A stretch of DNA of 64,000 nt from the NCBI RefSeq assembly GCF_900496995.4, contig NC_044011.1, positions 23,902,041 to 23,966,040 on the forward strand, in the 5' to 3' direction. The notes beneath the pieces are model-generated. The model searched no databases. It saw only the letters and a program-made list of their open reading frames with translations, and was not told the DNA's origin. Both the position numbers and the translations under genes were made by a program. The DNA comes from Aquila chrysaetos chrysaetos (lineage: Eukaryota > Chordata > Aves > Accipitriformes > Accipitridae). Numbering within the stretch: the stretch's first letter is position 1; each line of letters opens with the position of its first letter. This document shows, one piece after another, positions 1-10,844 of the stretch.

Positions 1-3000
1 GTAAGTGAATATTTTGCAAGGAGCAAAGGGCAGAGGTGGGCAGGGAAGAAAGTTTTACCCCTCATGATCTGGTGATGACATGTTACAGCTGGTCAGGCAG
101 AGTGTCACCACTGTCCTATGGTCAATCTGCTGAAGCTATCTTTAGCTGGGTATTGTATTATGTCTAACAATTATCTCAGCCCCTACGCTTACTTACTGAT
201 TCAAAACTTCCTTCTAAGCAAGAGCAGTCATTAGGCAAGAGGATCACAGACCTTGGGTCTATTTTCACCAGAAGTCGCCCAGCATCGATACTGTGTCCCC
301 GTATCACACAAATTATGGGCGCTCTACTGCCTTAACCTTTGGAGTTTTTTTCTCTCCACCTTCCGTGTTATTACCATCTTAGCTCTCCCCAAAACTCTAG
401 TGCATCGGTTCACTTAGTCTAGGACTATCAAATATGCTCTGAGTCCTGGAACTATGTTCCTGCTTGGCTTTCTTGGTAAGTATCCGCAGGGCAGAACTTC
501 TTCTTGTTACCTTGCCTTTTTTTTGTTGCGTATTAGTTTTTTTATATATAATTAAGTGATAAGAATGTACTGCTCTGTGTTGGTCTGCAGGAAAAGCAGC
601 AAAAATGAAGGAATTTTGAGCTAAAACATAACTTTGGCAGGATTTGCTCTGATGGCCTTCAAGAAACAAAATTTAGACACCTCATCCATTCATCAACTAA
701 TCTGGCTTGAAATACAGCATGTGTGGTTTTCTTACTGGAATTATATTGGAATAAAATAACCCTTTTCAAATGTCAAAAGTGCATTATGAATCAGCTCTGG
801 ACATAATGTAAAATTAAGTCTCTGCAGGAACGAACCTGTGACCTCTAGCACCAGAAGCATACATCTATACCTTTTCAACTAAAAGAATGATTCAGTTACA
901 CTACATTCTTCAAATGTTACGAAACACACACTGTGTCCAGAATTAGTATCTTGACACTGTACTTTGCAAAAGCACTCTAACCAGGGTCTACATTTTTACA
1001 CAGTTAGATGCCTGCCTTTTTATTCTCTTCTTTTACGCACTCACACTTCGTTGCCAATTTCCTCAGCAAATGTTCTAGGAAAAAAGCTCTGACAAACCAA
1101 GCTGAAAGTGCTTTAGGAAGAGTGGGACGCAAGTGTAGGTATCTTTAAAAGTGATTTACGTGAAACTGTGACACTGACTCAGGTCAGTGTTCTCCAGGTT
1201 TTTATTACTGCAAGACTCCAGGTGAGTGCAATAAACTGTGGTACAACCTTCAGTATGTTTCTGACCTTAATTCCTTCTGTAACTCATGCATCATTGGAAG
1301 TAAGGGAAAATTTCAAAGTTGCTCTGAATTTATTTAATTTTATCTTTTTCTGTTTGCATTTTTATCTCGAGTTAACTCCCTGAATTGGTAACAACCATCC
1401 CTAAGAAAAAACAAGAACAGGAGCACCCAGACTTCACTGCAGACACATCTCCTCTCTTCTTCTGGCAAATGAGTTTGCTCGTGGTTGGACAGACCCGAAC
1501 ACTGTTTCTCGGTGGTAAAACACTGTGAAGGCAGCGGGAAGAAAGCTGCCAAGCCCACCTCATCCTTGGCTGGTTCATTCATACCGCTCTCCTCACACAC
1601 CATTTCCTCCACTTCCTTCTGTGTCCTCCCCCCAACCCTTCCCACACAAACACATACGTGCACCTCTCTCTTCAGCCCTATTTACCCTTTCCCACTCAGC
1701 ACCATGGCTGGCTGTCTCTGGGTACGGGCTCAAATCCGGCACATGGGTGGGAAGCTGACAGGAGGGATAAGCCCCCTTCCACCCTCTTGTCATGCTGCAC
1801 TACTCCAAAATCCCAGCCCACTCCTTCCGCTCTCACACCTACATCCCCATCTCTGCCCACATCCCTCCTCAAAACTGCACCAGGCCCACTGGCAGGGCAG
1901 GACGGTGGCTGACAGCTGTGCTGCTACCGCAGACCACGCGCTTCAAGAGAAGCTGTGGTCAGACATGGGACGAGAGAGTAACGCCGCAGCTGGGGCCAAA
2001 GCGGGAGGAGTGCATCCCCCTTCCCCATCCTTGCTGCACAGGACCCGCAGAGTCCAGCTAGTCATGCATTAAGCAGACAGAGCAGATTTCACCAACACTA
2101 GCGGTCCCATAAGAACAATCCTTTTCTATCAAGTTGGCAAAACTTTCCTCACTGTGTCCTCTGCCTTGCAAAGATGCCTTGCCTCTGCCTAGCATTTTTT
2201 CTTCATTAGCAAATAGTCCTAACGTGGGAAAAGCCTTTCGTCAGAACGACAGGGATTTTGCAAGTACTGTACAACTCCCACATGTCATCTTCCCTCCTGA
2301 GGCAGGAAAACAATTCAGTCACATTCGCCTTACATCTGAACAGAAAAGCTGGTTGGAATGAATAAGAAAAACAGCGTGGTTTTGCGATGCAGTGAACCAT
2401 TCAGCTTGTCCCAGCTGCAGAAACCCTCCAGCTCCTTCCTCCAACCAACCCTTTCACTCCTAGCCCATCCACTCATCTTTTGCGCCCGTTCTTCTCCTCG
2501 AAGGGACTGGCCAGGGTAATACACCACTTGCCTCGTTGGCTTCTTGGGCAGCACAGTCCTTTCCAAACTTCTACTCCCCCCTGTGGCAGCTTGATGGCAA
2601 AAAAGAAATATAAAGCACACTTCCCAAGTCATGTATTCTACTGTCACTCTTTGCAAGCCATTTATGAAGAAAAAAAAGATATGTGGATATGTGAAGGCCT
2701 AGGAGAGGTCTCAATTTAAGATGGTAAAAATAAGAAAGCTGTTCCCAGGGAATTTGAAATTCAGCCCTCTCTATCTCATGAGTGACATAAGGAGAAAGAA
2801 AAAGATGTGGCTTGTTCATATATGCTTTTAAAACTCACCTGAAATTTTTGTATTACAAGCTTCCTAACTCACAGGTGAACACTGGTTAGGACAGTTTTAG
2901 GATTTTCAAATACCTTGCAAATCTTAAGTAATGAAAAAAGGCAATTGATGAACTGTCTTTTCATCCCATGTCATAATTGAATCTTAAATAATCATACGGA

Positions 3001-6000
3001 TCTACCATGCTATTAAGGTTAGACTTTTCCACAAGATCCATCACGGGTAACTTCCTCACAAGAAATGCACCACAAATAACTTCATAGACTCCATCTTCAT
3101 AAAGACCCCATTGTCCAAAATGGTCAAAACAAACACATAGGTACAGTAAAAACCTAACCTTGATTTCTATTTAAAACCCTTTAATAAAAGGGTTATAAAT
3201 GGAGTAATATGCTCAGAAACACTTGCTGTTAGTGTGAGTCCTACCACTTTTACAACTTCATGCTTATTACTTAAAAGCCACTCATCACCAAGACATTTGT
3301 AGCAACATGGTTGTAAACTCTAGACCTGGGACCTTCACCATTTAAAACAACTAAGTTTCCTCAATTAGTTCCTGCAGGAAATAAAAATATCTTAGAAATG
3401 TCCCCGCTTCCCTAACAATGCACATTTCTTGGAGTATCTGCTTTTCTCGGCTCCATGTGGAAAACATTCTGACAGAATTTCCCACCGACACCAGAGAGAT
3501 TAGCATTGTAAGACGGTTTTCAGACCTGGTCCAGTAGTTGCTAAATTTCACACACATCCATGGGTCAATAAGGAAGCCACCTTGGCTGTTGTAGGTTACA
3601 TCCTAGTTTCCCTGTCTGCGTCACTTGTACAGATGTATTTGCACAGGTCACATACCACACATCACTTGCTGGAAAAACAGTCAGCCAAGCTGGCAGCTGA
3701 ACCATGGGGAACGATTTTCCTGAAAATCAAGCAATCTCTAAAATGTTAATATGTTGAGGACGTTACGCTCCTTTGTAGGTCAGCTGCTGCAGTGTGCTTA
3801 TGAAGTCCTCCGGAGGCATGAGAGAGCTATACAATAACCCAGCTCCTCCACTTTCTCAGGAGGGCCTGTGTAAACAGAAAAGCCCATGCTACACTATACC
3901 AAGGTCAGTGAATTCAGATTGCATCAAAAAAGGGGCAAATTTTACAGACAGTGATCTCTCTCTTTCTCCCCAAAGAAAACACTCCATCAACCCCCAATGT
4001 ACAAATATCGATCCCTATCGGACAACATGGACAAACGTATCCTGCAGGATTCTCCCCAGGCCTCTACTTCTCCACAGCAGCTACAACATAAATTAAGAGA
4101 TCCCATAATTTACAGCAGAGCTAACTGCATTTGTTAAGCGAAGTCCCTCATCCAGTCAAGTCTTAATTAAACATTGATGTCTCTCAGCTTGGGGAAAAAA
4201 AACCACAAACCCTCAAAATTTACACTGAGAGCTCCTGAGAGAAGCAGGTAGAAAAACTGAAAATAAAATCACATGCATTTTAGAATAAGCAGATCTGATT
4301 CATTCCTGCCCACATAAGCCATGACAGAGTGGGAGGAAGTGTTCCTCCAGCTCTTTTCCACGTGGTTCCTCTAAGAGATGGACCTCAAAGGATGTCTGGT
4401 GGATGTTCTGAATCAAGTCCCTGGCCACATTTCCTCTCCAGCCAGTGACACTTACTTTTTATGAATTGTTAACCATTTATAGGACAACTGTCAAAACAGT
4501 GGTTAATGACTCACTGCAGTCCTACACTAGTTGACTTACTACCGCAAGAGGTTGCGAACCTCAGTCAAATCTGAGAAATAAACTGAAAGTATATTCCCTC
4601 CTTACTCACCTTTGTGAGCTGCAGAAGGGCTCTGCACTTCCCCACAAAAACCTAGGACACAGCCAACGTCTCCAAAGGTGTAGTAAATGCTGCTCCCTAC
4701 AGTGCTGATAAGAACTATGGCAAATTTTTCAGAATAAAACCAGATAAACTGAACCTGAGGCTCAGTAGATAAAGGACCTTTGGCTTCATGCTACTCTCTC
4801 TTTCGTACAAGTAGTTTTAAGTGTGCTTTGAATACTCATATAGATTATTCCACTTCCAGTAATCACTTTGCTGTTTTAAGACCACACACATTCATAAAAA
4901 CTCGTTACTTTTTAAGAATGAAGCCAAGAGCTTAAAGCAGCATTCTCAGTGACTTTAGAATTAACAAAATATTACACGTTAGAACATTAAGAACCTAAGT
5001 TTAAATAATGACAATTATGGAAAACAACAGAACTCAGATCTGCTAATGGGAATCATATCTGATGGTTTGGCTTTGCTCATAGTGCTGAGTAGCTTTAGCT
5101 CAACGGACTTGGGCTTCTCAAGTCCAAGTATTTTGATGGCCAACAGTGCATTCAGTGAATCTGCCCAACTGACGCTAGCAGAGAATCTGACCGAGTATCT
5201 CGAGGAACTTGGACTAGGTCCACCAGTTCAGCAACGAACATTTCCATAGACCCTATGCCATCCATTGAACCACCCAGCCTTCTTATTCTGGTTCACTTTG
5301 GAGAAGAGCCAATGCCTCTCATTGGCAAGATTAGCTGATATGAACTGTCACAGCTCCAAAGTGGAAGGCTCGCACCGCGTGCCTCACTCTAACAAAGCAA
5401 TACAAATGGCACAACGTGGATAACTTGCTTGACAGCTCCTGCGAAATGTAGTTTTCTATTTTGCTTCGCCTTTGTTGATTCACGAGCTCACGCATCCCTC
5501 CAGAAAAGGATGAGTAGAAGTCCAGCAAGTAGTCTACTTCAGAGCACTTTCTATGCCTACAGACACACAGAACAAGTTACCAGATGACTTCTAAGAAAGA
5601 CAAATACCAGGCAACCACATTCATGATGGAATAGATCTCTTTATTTTTATTCTGTGTCTATTTCTGAGCTAGTAGAGTAAGTCTTGCTTGGAATCTGCAT
5701 TTTAAGCAAAAGCCTACTAACGTAACTTTAACTAGACCTCTCAGGATTTTGAGATATATTTATTACAATTTTTAAGAAATATCCTGGTGAGCATTTTGGG
5801 AAAGGAACTAATTGGCATACTAAACCTGAGGCAAGCCAGAAATGTCTGAAGCCAGCTACAAGCCTATCACGATGATAAACAGCTCAGGGTCCAGATGTCC
5901 ATATATGGCAAGACTTCCTATAAGACTGACAGTACTGTATGTGCATTGCGTATGGTTGTTGGATCAGATTCACATTCCTCGGGTATGTTTCTCTGGGAGC

Positions 6001-6994
6001 TTTTGATTTCCGCTTTGAGGGCTGGCTCAGACCTCCAATTGCTCTTATAAAAAAATATCTGTGACTGAAAGTTGAAAATGTGCAAGATTCTTTCTTTAAG
6101 TACACAAACACTCCAAGTCTAGCCACTTTCCTGTAGTCTTGCCAGGTTTTCAGTATGTCTGATACCTGATCAAGTGACTTTTGGGGGGGAAGGAGGAAAA
6201 AAAAGAAGGAAAAACACAAGAGAGGAATGTAGCATATCCACACCTGTACATTTTACAAGACTTCACCAAAGGAACTATACCAACTGAAGCTGATGTAGAC
6301 ACACACATACCGTATATAGCTGTGTAAACAAGTCTGCAAGGCCAGTGTACTGAATTCCTAGTTTCAGCAGAAAAAATATACTATCTTAAAAGCATGTGCT
6401 GTATAAACATCTGCATGGAAGTCAAAATTAGTGCATTTTAACCATTTTATGCATCAACGCCAAGACGTACTTCTCCAACCCATGACACATTGTCATCAGA
6501 AAGGATAAGCTGAAGACTGATTGGACTCTGAAAGAACCACCTTTGCTTCCAGGTTCCCTTCACCCCTGTGCGTACATACACATGCACAAATGAGGTACCC
6601 GATGAGTCACACCTAACAGCACAGAAACCAAAATGACAAAAAGGCAAAACCTGATGGACTGTGATTCTTACCCACTTTCGTGGGCTGGTACAACTTGTAA
6701 TTCAGTGGGCTAATGCCGGATTCACAGTGGTCCAAGACCAGAATTAGTTCTGAAGTCCAAATGCCTATTTAAGTCTTTTTTCTCAGGGCAGCAAGTGGAT
6801 GGGGCTTGCTGCACTTGGCCCGCAGTGTGAGGACTTAGGACAGATTTATCCTTTAATTTTGGATTTCCTGGCTTTCTGGTGGTTTGTTACTTTTAAACAT
6901 ACTTTTTCTGTCAGTGAGATTCTTAGGTTTTGTTTAATAAAATTGTTTCTCTGAAAAAACCTCTTACATGGAAAGTTATAAAACATGTCTAGAG

Positions 6995-7012
6995 CCTCTC
7001 TCTCTCTCTCTG
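6995..7012. repeat. (CT)n microsatellite
   Basis: Nine consecutive CT units in otherwise unremarkable upstream sequence. Confidence 0.85.
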
Positions 7013-7768
7013 ATGTTCTCCTACCATATTTAGGCATTTAAAAAAGGCATTCTGTTTACCTGGTTACATTTGCATTTTGGTATGCATGTCATACATAGTT
7101 TGGTACACATATTATTTACCCAGCACTGAGGCCATTGGAGTCCTTCAAGTAAATACAGATTTCAGGAGGCCTCATGGGTATGGGAACATACATTGTTTAC
7201 CATAACTGTTCTACTGGGATTATTTTTTTTCTTTCAGAGCCAATTTAATTTCTTTTAATGGAGAGTTTCAAGTAGAAGAAATGACATCCAAATGACTTTA
7301 CCAGCCAAAGTACAGTGCTGGCAGAATATAAATAACAGTTTTACAGTACAATATATCCTACTGAGGCTTTACATGAAAATGTTTCTTTTTCCCTCAAGAA
7401 TCCGGTGCATACATATTGCTGTATCATAGCGTGGAAGTATGCCTACATATGGAAGGATGGAAAGAAGGGGGGTATGGCAGTGGGAGAAAGCCTCCATGCA
7501 AAAGATGGTATCTTTTTAAGATGTCCATCAGATTTCAGTTTGCCTAATAAGATGCATTAAGCCGGTCTCTCTCATTAAACACTAACATACTTCTACAGGT
7601 CAAAAGCCAAAACGCTGGCATTCCTTGCGTTAAAGCGGAGGTCAAACAACATGACATCACTGAATATTCAAATGATACATGGGGGGGTGGGGGAAGAACC
7701 ATTCTCCTGGTTAAAAACAAAAAAAAAAAAAAAAGAAAAAGAAAACCATAACAGTTATCTGCAATGAT

Positions 7769-7840
7769 TCAATACAAGCCACAATGCTTAGGTCTTGGGT
7801 TCGGTCAAATACAAACCACAGCGTTAAGGTTTTGGCTGAG
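7769..7840 (+). repeat. Diverged 36-bp tandem duplication
   Basis: Two adjacent 36-bp units, 7769-7804 and 7805-7840, share the pattern TCAA-ACAA-CCACA-GTTAGGT-TTGG with scattered substitutions and a one-base indel. The second unit contains AACCACA, a RUNX-type core; the first has GCCACA at that place. It lies about 0.9 kb upstream of the CCN2 TATA box. A regulatory role is inference. Confidence 0.6.
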
Positions 7841-8032
7841 TGCGGTGGCATGCCAGCCTCTTCTTGTTGCGATCCTGGGGTGGACCATCAGCAAGGTTGG
7901 GAAGCAGGGATATGCGAGGAACGTGTTGCTCAGAAATGACAGCTGCACACACGCAGTGGGAAAATAATAGCCACTTCTTCCACGCTTCAGACTCCGGCCG
8001 CTGTGCCAAATATTTCAGAGTAAATAGGCGCT

Positions 8033-8050
8033 CTCTCTATTCATAGAGAG
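8033..8050. repeat. Short perfect inverted repeat
   Basis: CTCTCTAT and ATAGAGAG are separated by two bases, giving an 8-bp perfect stem just before the CpG island. It may be chance. Confidence 0.45.
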
Positions 8051-8457
8051 CATCTATTAGGGAAGGAACACATTACAAATATTCAGTATGATTCAGTGGT
8101 ACACAGAGTCAATTTATACCCGGTAGCGTAATTATACCTTTTTTTGGTGGTACCAAAGCGCCGGGACCGTTCGCCACCGGGCACCCCGAGGCGAGGGCCC
8201 CGCCGGCCGGCCGCCCCCGGGCAGCTCGGCGGGCTCGGGCCACCCCCGAAACCACCCGCCTCCCGTCCCCTCTGCCCGGGGGAGGGACGAGGGGCGAGCG
8301 GGGAGAACGGAGGAAGGGAAACGGCGGATTCCCCCGGCCGCCCCTGGCAACCGCCCCGCCGCCCCCCTCGCCCCTTCCCGCCGGACCCGCCGCCCGCCTC
8401 GAAATAACGCGCTGCCGGGGGGTTGGGGGGGGGGCCGGGAGCCGCTGGCAGCGGAGG

Positions 8458-8464
8458 TGACTCA
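8458..8464 (+). promoter_or_regulatory. AP-1 consensus site
   Basis: TGACTCA, a perfect AP-1 core, lies about 220 bp upstream of the TATA box. AP-1 acts on mammalian CCN2 promoters; use of this site in this species is inferred. Confidence 0.6.
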
Positions 8465-8499
8465 CGTTTAAAAAACATCAGGATGAAAAATAAAAAGAT

Positions 8500-8514
8500 G
8501 GGGGGGGGGGGGGG
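8500..8514 (+). repeat. Poly-G tract in the CCN2 promoter
   Basis: Fifteen consecutive G bases lie directly before the SMAD/TEAD block. Length polymorphism is likely, and the tract could form a G-quadruplex. Confidence 0.8.
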
Positions 8515-8516
8515 TG

Positions 8517-8530
8517 CAGACGGAGGAATG
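8517..8530 (+). promoter_or_regulatory. SMAD-like CAGAC plus TEAD GGAATG block
   Basis: CAGAC at 8517-8521 is followed after three bases by GGAATG at 8525-8530. The pairing resembles the SMAD element and adjacent TEAD site known in mammalian CCN2 promoters, where TGF-beta and YAP/TAZ inputs meet. Assignment rests on motif and relative order. Confidence 0.6.
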
Positions 8531-8607
8531 CGGGAGTCAGGGGTCAGGGCCGCTCCGGGGCGGCGGCGGCGGCGCGGGGCGGGGCGGGCGGCGCGGCGCG
8601 GCGCGCA

Positions 8608-8622
8608 GGAATGCGCGGAATG
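8608..8622 (+). promoter_or_regulatory. Paired TEAD sites
   Basis: Two GGAATG hexamers at 8608-8613 and 8617-8622 are spaced nine bases start to start, followed by a conserved-looking TGTTTGT. With the copy at 8525 this makes three TEAD-type sites, the number described for the YAP-responsive human CCN2 promoter. They lie 57-71 bp upstream of the TATA box. Confidence 0.75.
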
Positions 8623-8652
8623 TCGCTGTTTGTCCGCGGCCCCATTCAGCCC

Positions 8653-8657
8653 ATTGG
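8653..8657 (-). promoter_or_regulatory. Inverted CCAAT box
   Basis: ATTGG, the reverse of CCAAT, sits 22 bp before the TATA box within a CATTCAGCCCATTGGC context that resembles the mammalian CCN2 proximal promoter. Confidence 0.55.
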
Positions 8658-8678
8658 CGAGGCCGCGCCGCCGCCGCG

Positions 8679-8685
8679 TATAAAG
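8679..8685 (+). promoter_or_regulatory. CCN2: CCN2 TATA box
   Basis: TATAAAG flanked by GC-rich sequence. It predicts transcription start near 8707-8712, in the CCGCAGTCACAC region, giving a 5' UTR of roughly 270 nt. The predicted 5' UTR contains no upstream ATG. Confidence 0.8.
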
Positions 8686-8980
8686 GGGCGCCCGCCCCGG
8701 CACTCCGCAGTCACACAGCCGCTCTCCCGCCGGACTCGGAAGGAGCGGAGCGGAGGAGAGCGGAGCAGCGCAGCACCGAGCAGCCACCCGCCGGCCCACC
8801 GCCCACGACAGGCCCGTCCGCGCAGCGCCGCTGAGGAGACTCGCCCGGCGGGAAACTCTCCTCTCCTCTCCTCTGCTCACCTCACCTCGGCTCACCTCCC
8901 CTCACCGCCCCTCCGCCGGGCAGCCCGACGCCGCTGCCTGCCCGACACCGCGCCGCCCACAAGCCGACGACCGCCGCGGG

Positions 8981-9031
8981 ATGGCCCCCGCCAGCTTCGC
9001 CGTAGCCCTTCTCCTCGCCCTCCTCAGCCCG
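8981..9031 (+). CDS. CCN2: CCN2 coding exon 1, signal peptide
   Basis: Encodes 17 residues, [17 protein letters not shown], most of a secretion signal, and ends in phase 0 at GTAAGT. The leader is shorter than the human one and explains most of the five-residue length difference. Confidence 0.93.
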
Positions 9032-10844
9032 GTAAGTGCCGCCGCCCGCGGCGCCGCCACCCCCGGCCCGGCCGGCGCGGTCCCGGCGGCGGCCCTGACG
9101 CCCCTCTCTCTCTCTCTCTCTCTCTCCTCCCCCCGCCGCTTGCAGGAGGCGCAGGGCCAGGAGTGCAGCGGGCAGTGCCAGTGCGGCGCGGGGCCCGGCC
9201 CCACCTGCCCCGCCGGCGTCTCCCTGGTGCCCGACGGCTGCGGCTGCTGCCGCGTCTGCGCCAAGCAGCTGGGCGAGCTCTGCACCGAGCGCGACCCCTG
9301 CGACCACCACAAGGGACTCTTCTGCGACTTCGGCTCCCCCGCCAACCGCAGGATCGGCGTCTGCACCGGTGAGTGGGGGCCGGGGCTGCCGCCGGCCGGG
9401 GGGGACGGGGGCCTGCCGGGCTGGGGGCCAGGGAAGGGGGAAGCCGGGGCTGCGGCCCGGCCTCGCTGCCAGCACCCGCCCGCCTCCCCCTCCGCCTCAC
9501 CCTCCGCCTCCTGCTCCTCGCAGCTCGGGACGGAGCCCCGTGCGTCTTCGGCGGCATGGTGTACCGGAGCGGGGAGTCCTTCCAGAGCAGCTGCAAGTAC
9601 CAGTGCACCTGCCTGGACGGGGCGGTGGGCTGCGTGCCCCTCTGCAGCATGGACGTCCTCCTGCCCAGCCCCGACTGCCCCTACCCGCGCCGGGTGAAGC
9701 TCCCTGGCAAGTGCTGCGAGGAGTGGGTCTGCGACGAGGCCAAAGAGCAGACCGCCGTGGGACCTGCTCTCGCTGGTGAGTGGGGGTCCCTCTGCGGATG
9801 GCAGCCTGGGGGGAAGAGGCACCCTGCATGGAGGTTGAAGGCGGTGGGACGGGTTGACGTGGAGCACCCTGGCAGCTAGAGCGCTGCAGTAAGTGGAGTC
9901 ATCCCACAGATAAGTGTGGCTGCTTGAATTTCTCAGGAAACGGAAGAGAGCCTTTAGCAGGGCATGAGGTCAGGCAGTGGTCTCATCTGGCTTGTCTGTC
10001 TCCTGCAGCCTACAGACTGGAAGACACTTATGGTCCAGACCCGACAATGATGCGTGCCAACTGCCTGGTTCAGACCACGGAATGGAGTGCTTGCTCCAAG
10101 ACCTGTGGCATGGGCATCTCAACCAGGGTCACCAATGATAATGCCTTCTGCAGACTTGAGAAACAGAGCAGACTCTGCATGGTCAGACCTTGCGAAGCAG
10201 ACCTGGAAGAGAACATCAAGGTAAATAGTCTCATCTTTATGTATGATCTATGAGGATGCTTCCGTCCACTAGCAAAAACCCAGTGTCTTACCAAAAAATG
10301 CACAGTTCTGACAGGTAGTCAGTTTCAAGTGGCTCACCTTCCAATTTGAGTTTTGCCCCAGCGGTGAATAGTTTACAATTAAATGTCCTTAATTTTCTCT
10401 TGCGCTGTATTATGGCACTATGTAAGACACTCTTGCCTAATGGAAATATAATAAGGATTAGCGTGTCTCCTTGCCCTTAGCTTGCAAGCTTAGTGCTGCG
10501 TGAAAGCCTACCTTCTAAACATTTTGTATTCACTTATATCCTGACAGAAAGGCAAAAAGTGCATTCGCACCCCCAAAATCTCCAAGCCCATCAAGTTTGA
10601 GCTGTCTGGCTGCACCAGCGTGAAGACCTACAGAGCTAAGTTCTGTGGTGTCTGCACTGACGGGCGCTGCTGCACACCCCACAGAACAGCCACCCTCCCC
10701 GTGGAGTTCAAGTGCCCTGACGGGGAGATCATGAAAAGGAAAATGATGTTCATCAAGACCTGTGCGTGCCACTACAACTGCCCGGGAGACAATGACATCT
10801 TTGAGTCTCTGTACTACAGAAAGATGTATGGAGACATGGCATAA
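8981..10844 (+). CDS. CCN2: CCN2 / CTGF, connective tissue growth factor
   Basis: Coding exons are 8981-9031, 9146-9368, 9524-9775, 10009-10220 and 10548-10844, which join to 344 codons plus TAA. All introns are GT-AG and very short (114, 155, 233 and 327 bp). The secreted matricellular protein has a hydrophobic signal peptide (residues 1 to about 20), an IGFBP domain with the GCGCCxxC motif and 12 cysteines, a VWC domain, a hinge, a TSP1 repeat ([11 protein letters not shown]) and a C-terminal cystine knot ending in YGDMA. Human CCN2 has 349 residues and the same exon plan. It binds integrins, heparan sulfate, TGF-beta/BMP ligands and LRP co-receptors in the matrix. The ATG has G at -3 and +4 and is the first in the predicted transcript. 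Unlike human CCN2, no N-x-S/T sequon is present. CCN1 and other paralogues are excluded by near-identity to CCN2 throughout and by linkage to ENPP1. Confidence 0.97.
9104..9126 (+). repeat. CT microsatellite in CCN2 intron 1
   Basis: An uninterrupted CT run lies 20 bp before the exon 2 acceptor in a 114-bp intron and forms most of the polypyrimidine tract. Confidence 0.85.
9146..9368 (+). CDS. CCN2: CCN2 coding exon 2, IGFBP domain
   Basis: A 223-nt exon with acceptor TTGCAG and donor GTGAGT, in phase 0 to 1. It encodes the IGFBP-like module: 12 cysteines, the GCGCCRVC signature, then the [12 protein letters not shown] and [12 protein letters not shown] segments. The human N28 sequon NCS reads ECS here. 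Confidence 0.96.
9524..9775 (+). CDS. CCN2: CCN2 coding exon 3, VWC domain and hinge
   Basis: A 252-nt exon in phase 1 to 1. It encodes the von Willebrand type C repeat ([38 protein letters not shown]) and the start of the protease-sensitive hinge. Confidence 0.96.
10009..10220 (+). CDS. CCN2: CCN2 coding exon 4, TSP1 repeat
   Basis: A 212-nt exon in phase 1 to 0, with acceptor CTGCAG and donor GTAAAT. It carries the second half of the hinge and the thrombospondin type 1 repeat [18 protein letters not shown]. The second human sequon, NAS, is NAF here. Confidence 0.96.
10548..10844 (+). CDS. CCN2: CCN2 coding exon 5, cystine-knot CT domain
   Basis: Encodes 98 residues plus TAA. Ten cysteines form the CT module ([41 protein letters not shown]), which binds heparan sulfate and integrins. 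Confidence 0.97.
   Translation, partial: KGKKCIRTPKISKPIKFELSGCTSVKTYRAKFCGVCTDGRCCTPHRTATLPVEFKCPDGEIMKRKMMFIKTCACHYNCPGDNDIFESLYYRKMYGDMA

Larger units (their letters stand above)
1..8140. other. Upstream gene-free stretch of CCN2
   Basis: No exon with both splice sites and recognisable protein similarity was found on either strand. The open frames here, such as 1485-2072, have low-complexity or repeat-like translations. Visible small-scale structure is a (CT)n run near 6995-7012, a G-rich run at 7681-7693, an A-rich run around 7717-7742, a diverged 36-bp tandem duplication at 7769-7840 and a short hairpin at 8033-8050. Distal CCN2 enhancers could lie here, but sequence alone does not show them. 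Confidence 0.6.
8155..9860. promoter_or_regulatory. CCN2: CpG island over CCN2 promoter and exons 1-3
   Basis: Base composition changes abruptly from AT-rich to strongly GC- and CpG-rich at about 8155 and returns to background after about 9860. The block contains the proximal promoter, 5' UTR and exons 1-3 of CCN2. Several long open frames on both strands here result from the GC richness and are not genes. Confidence 0.85.

Noticed and set aside
1-6. The window opens with GTAAGT, a perfect splice-donor hexamer
   Set aside because: The upstream exon would lie outside the window, and no downstream acceptor with a recognisable exon was found, so it cannot be supported.
1485-2072. 195-codon plus-strand open frame
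   Set aside because: The translation is Pro/Ser/His-rich without domain or homology, overlaps other open frames on both strands, and has no splice or promoter context.
8083-9867. Several long open frames on both strands across the CpG island
   Set aside because: GC-rich sequence lacks stop codons. The translations are Arg/Pro/Gly/Ala-rich and lie opposite or out of frame with well-supported CCN2 exons.
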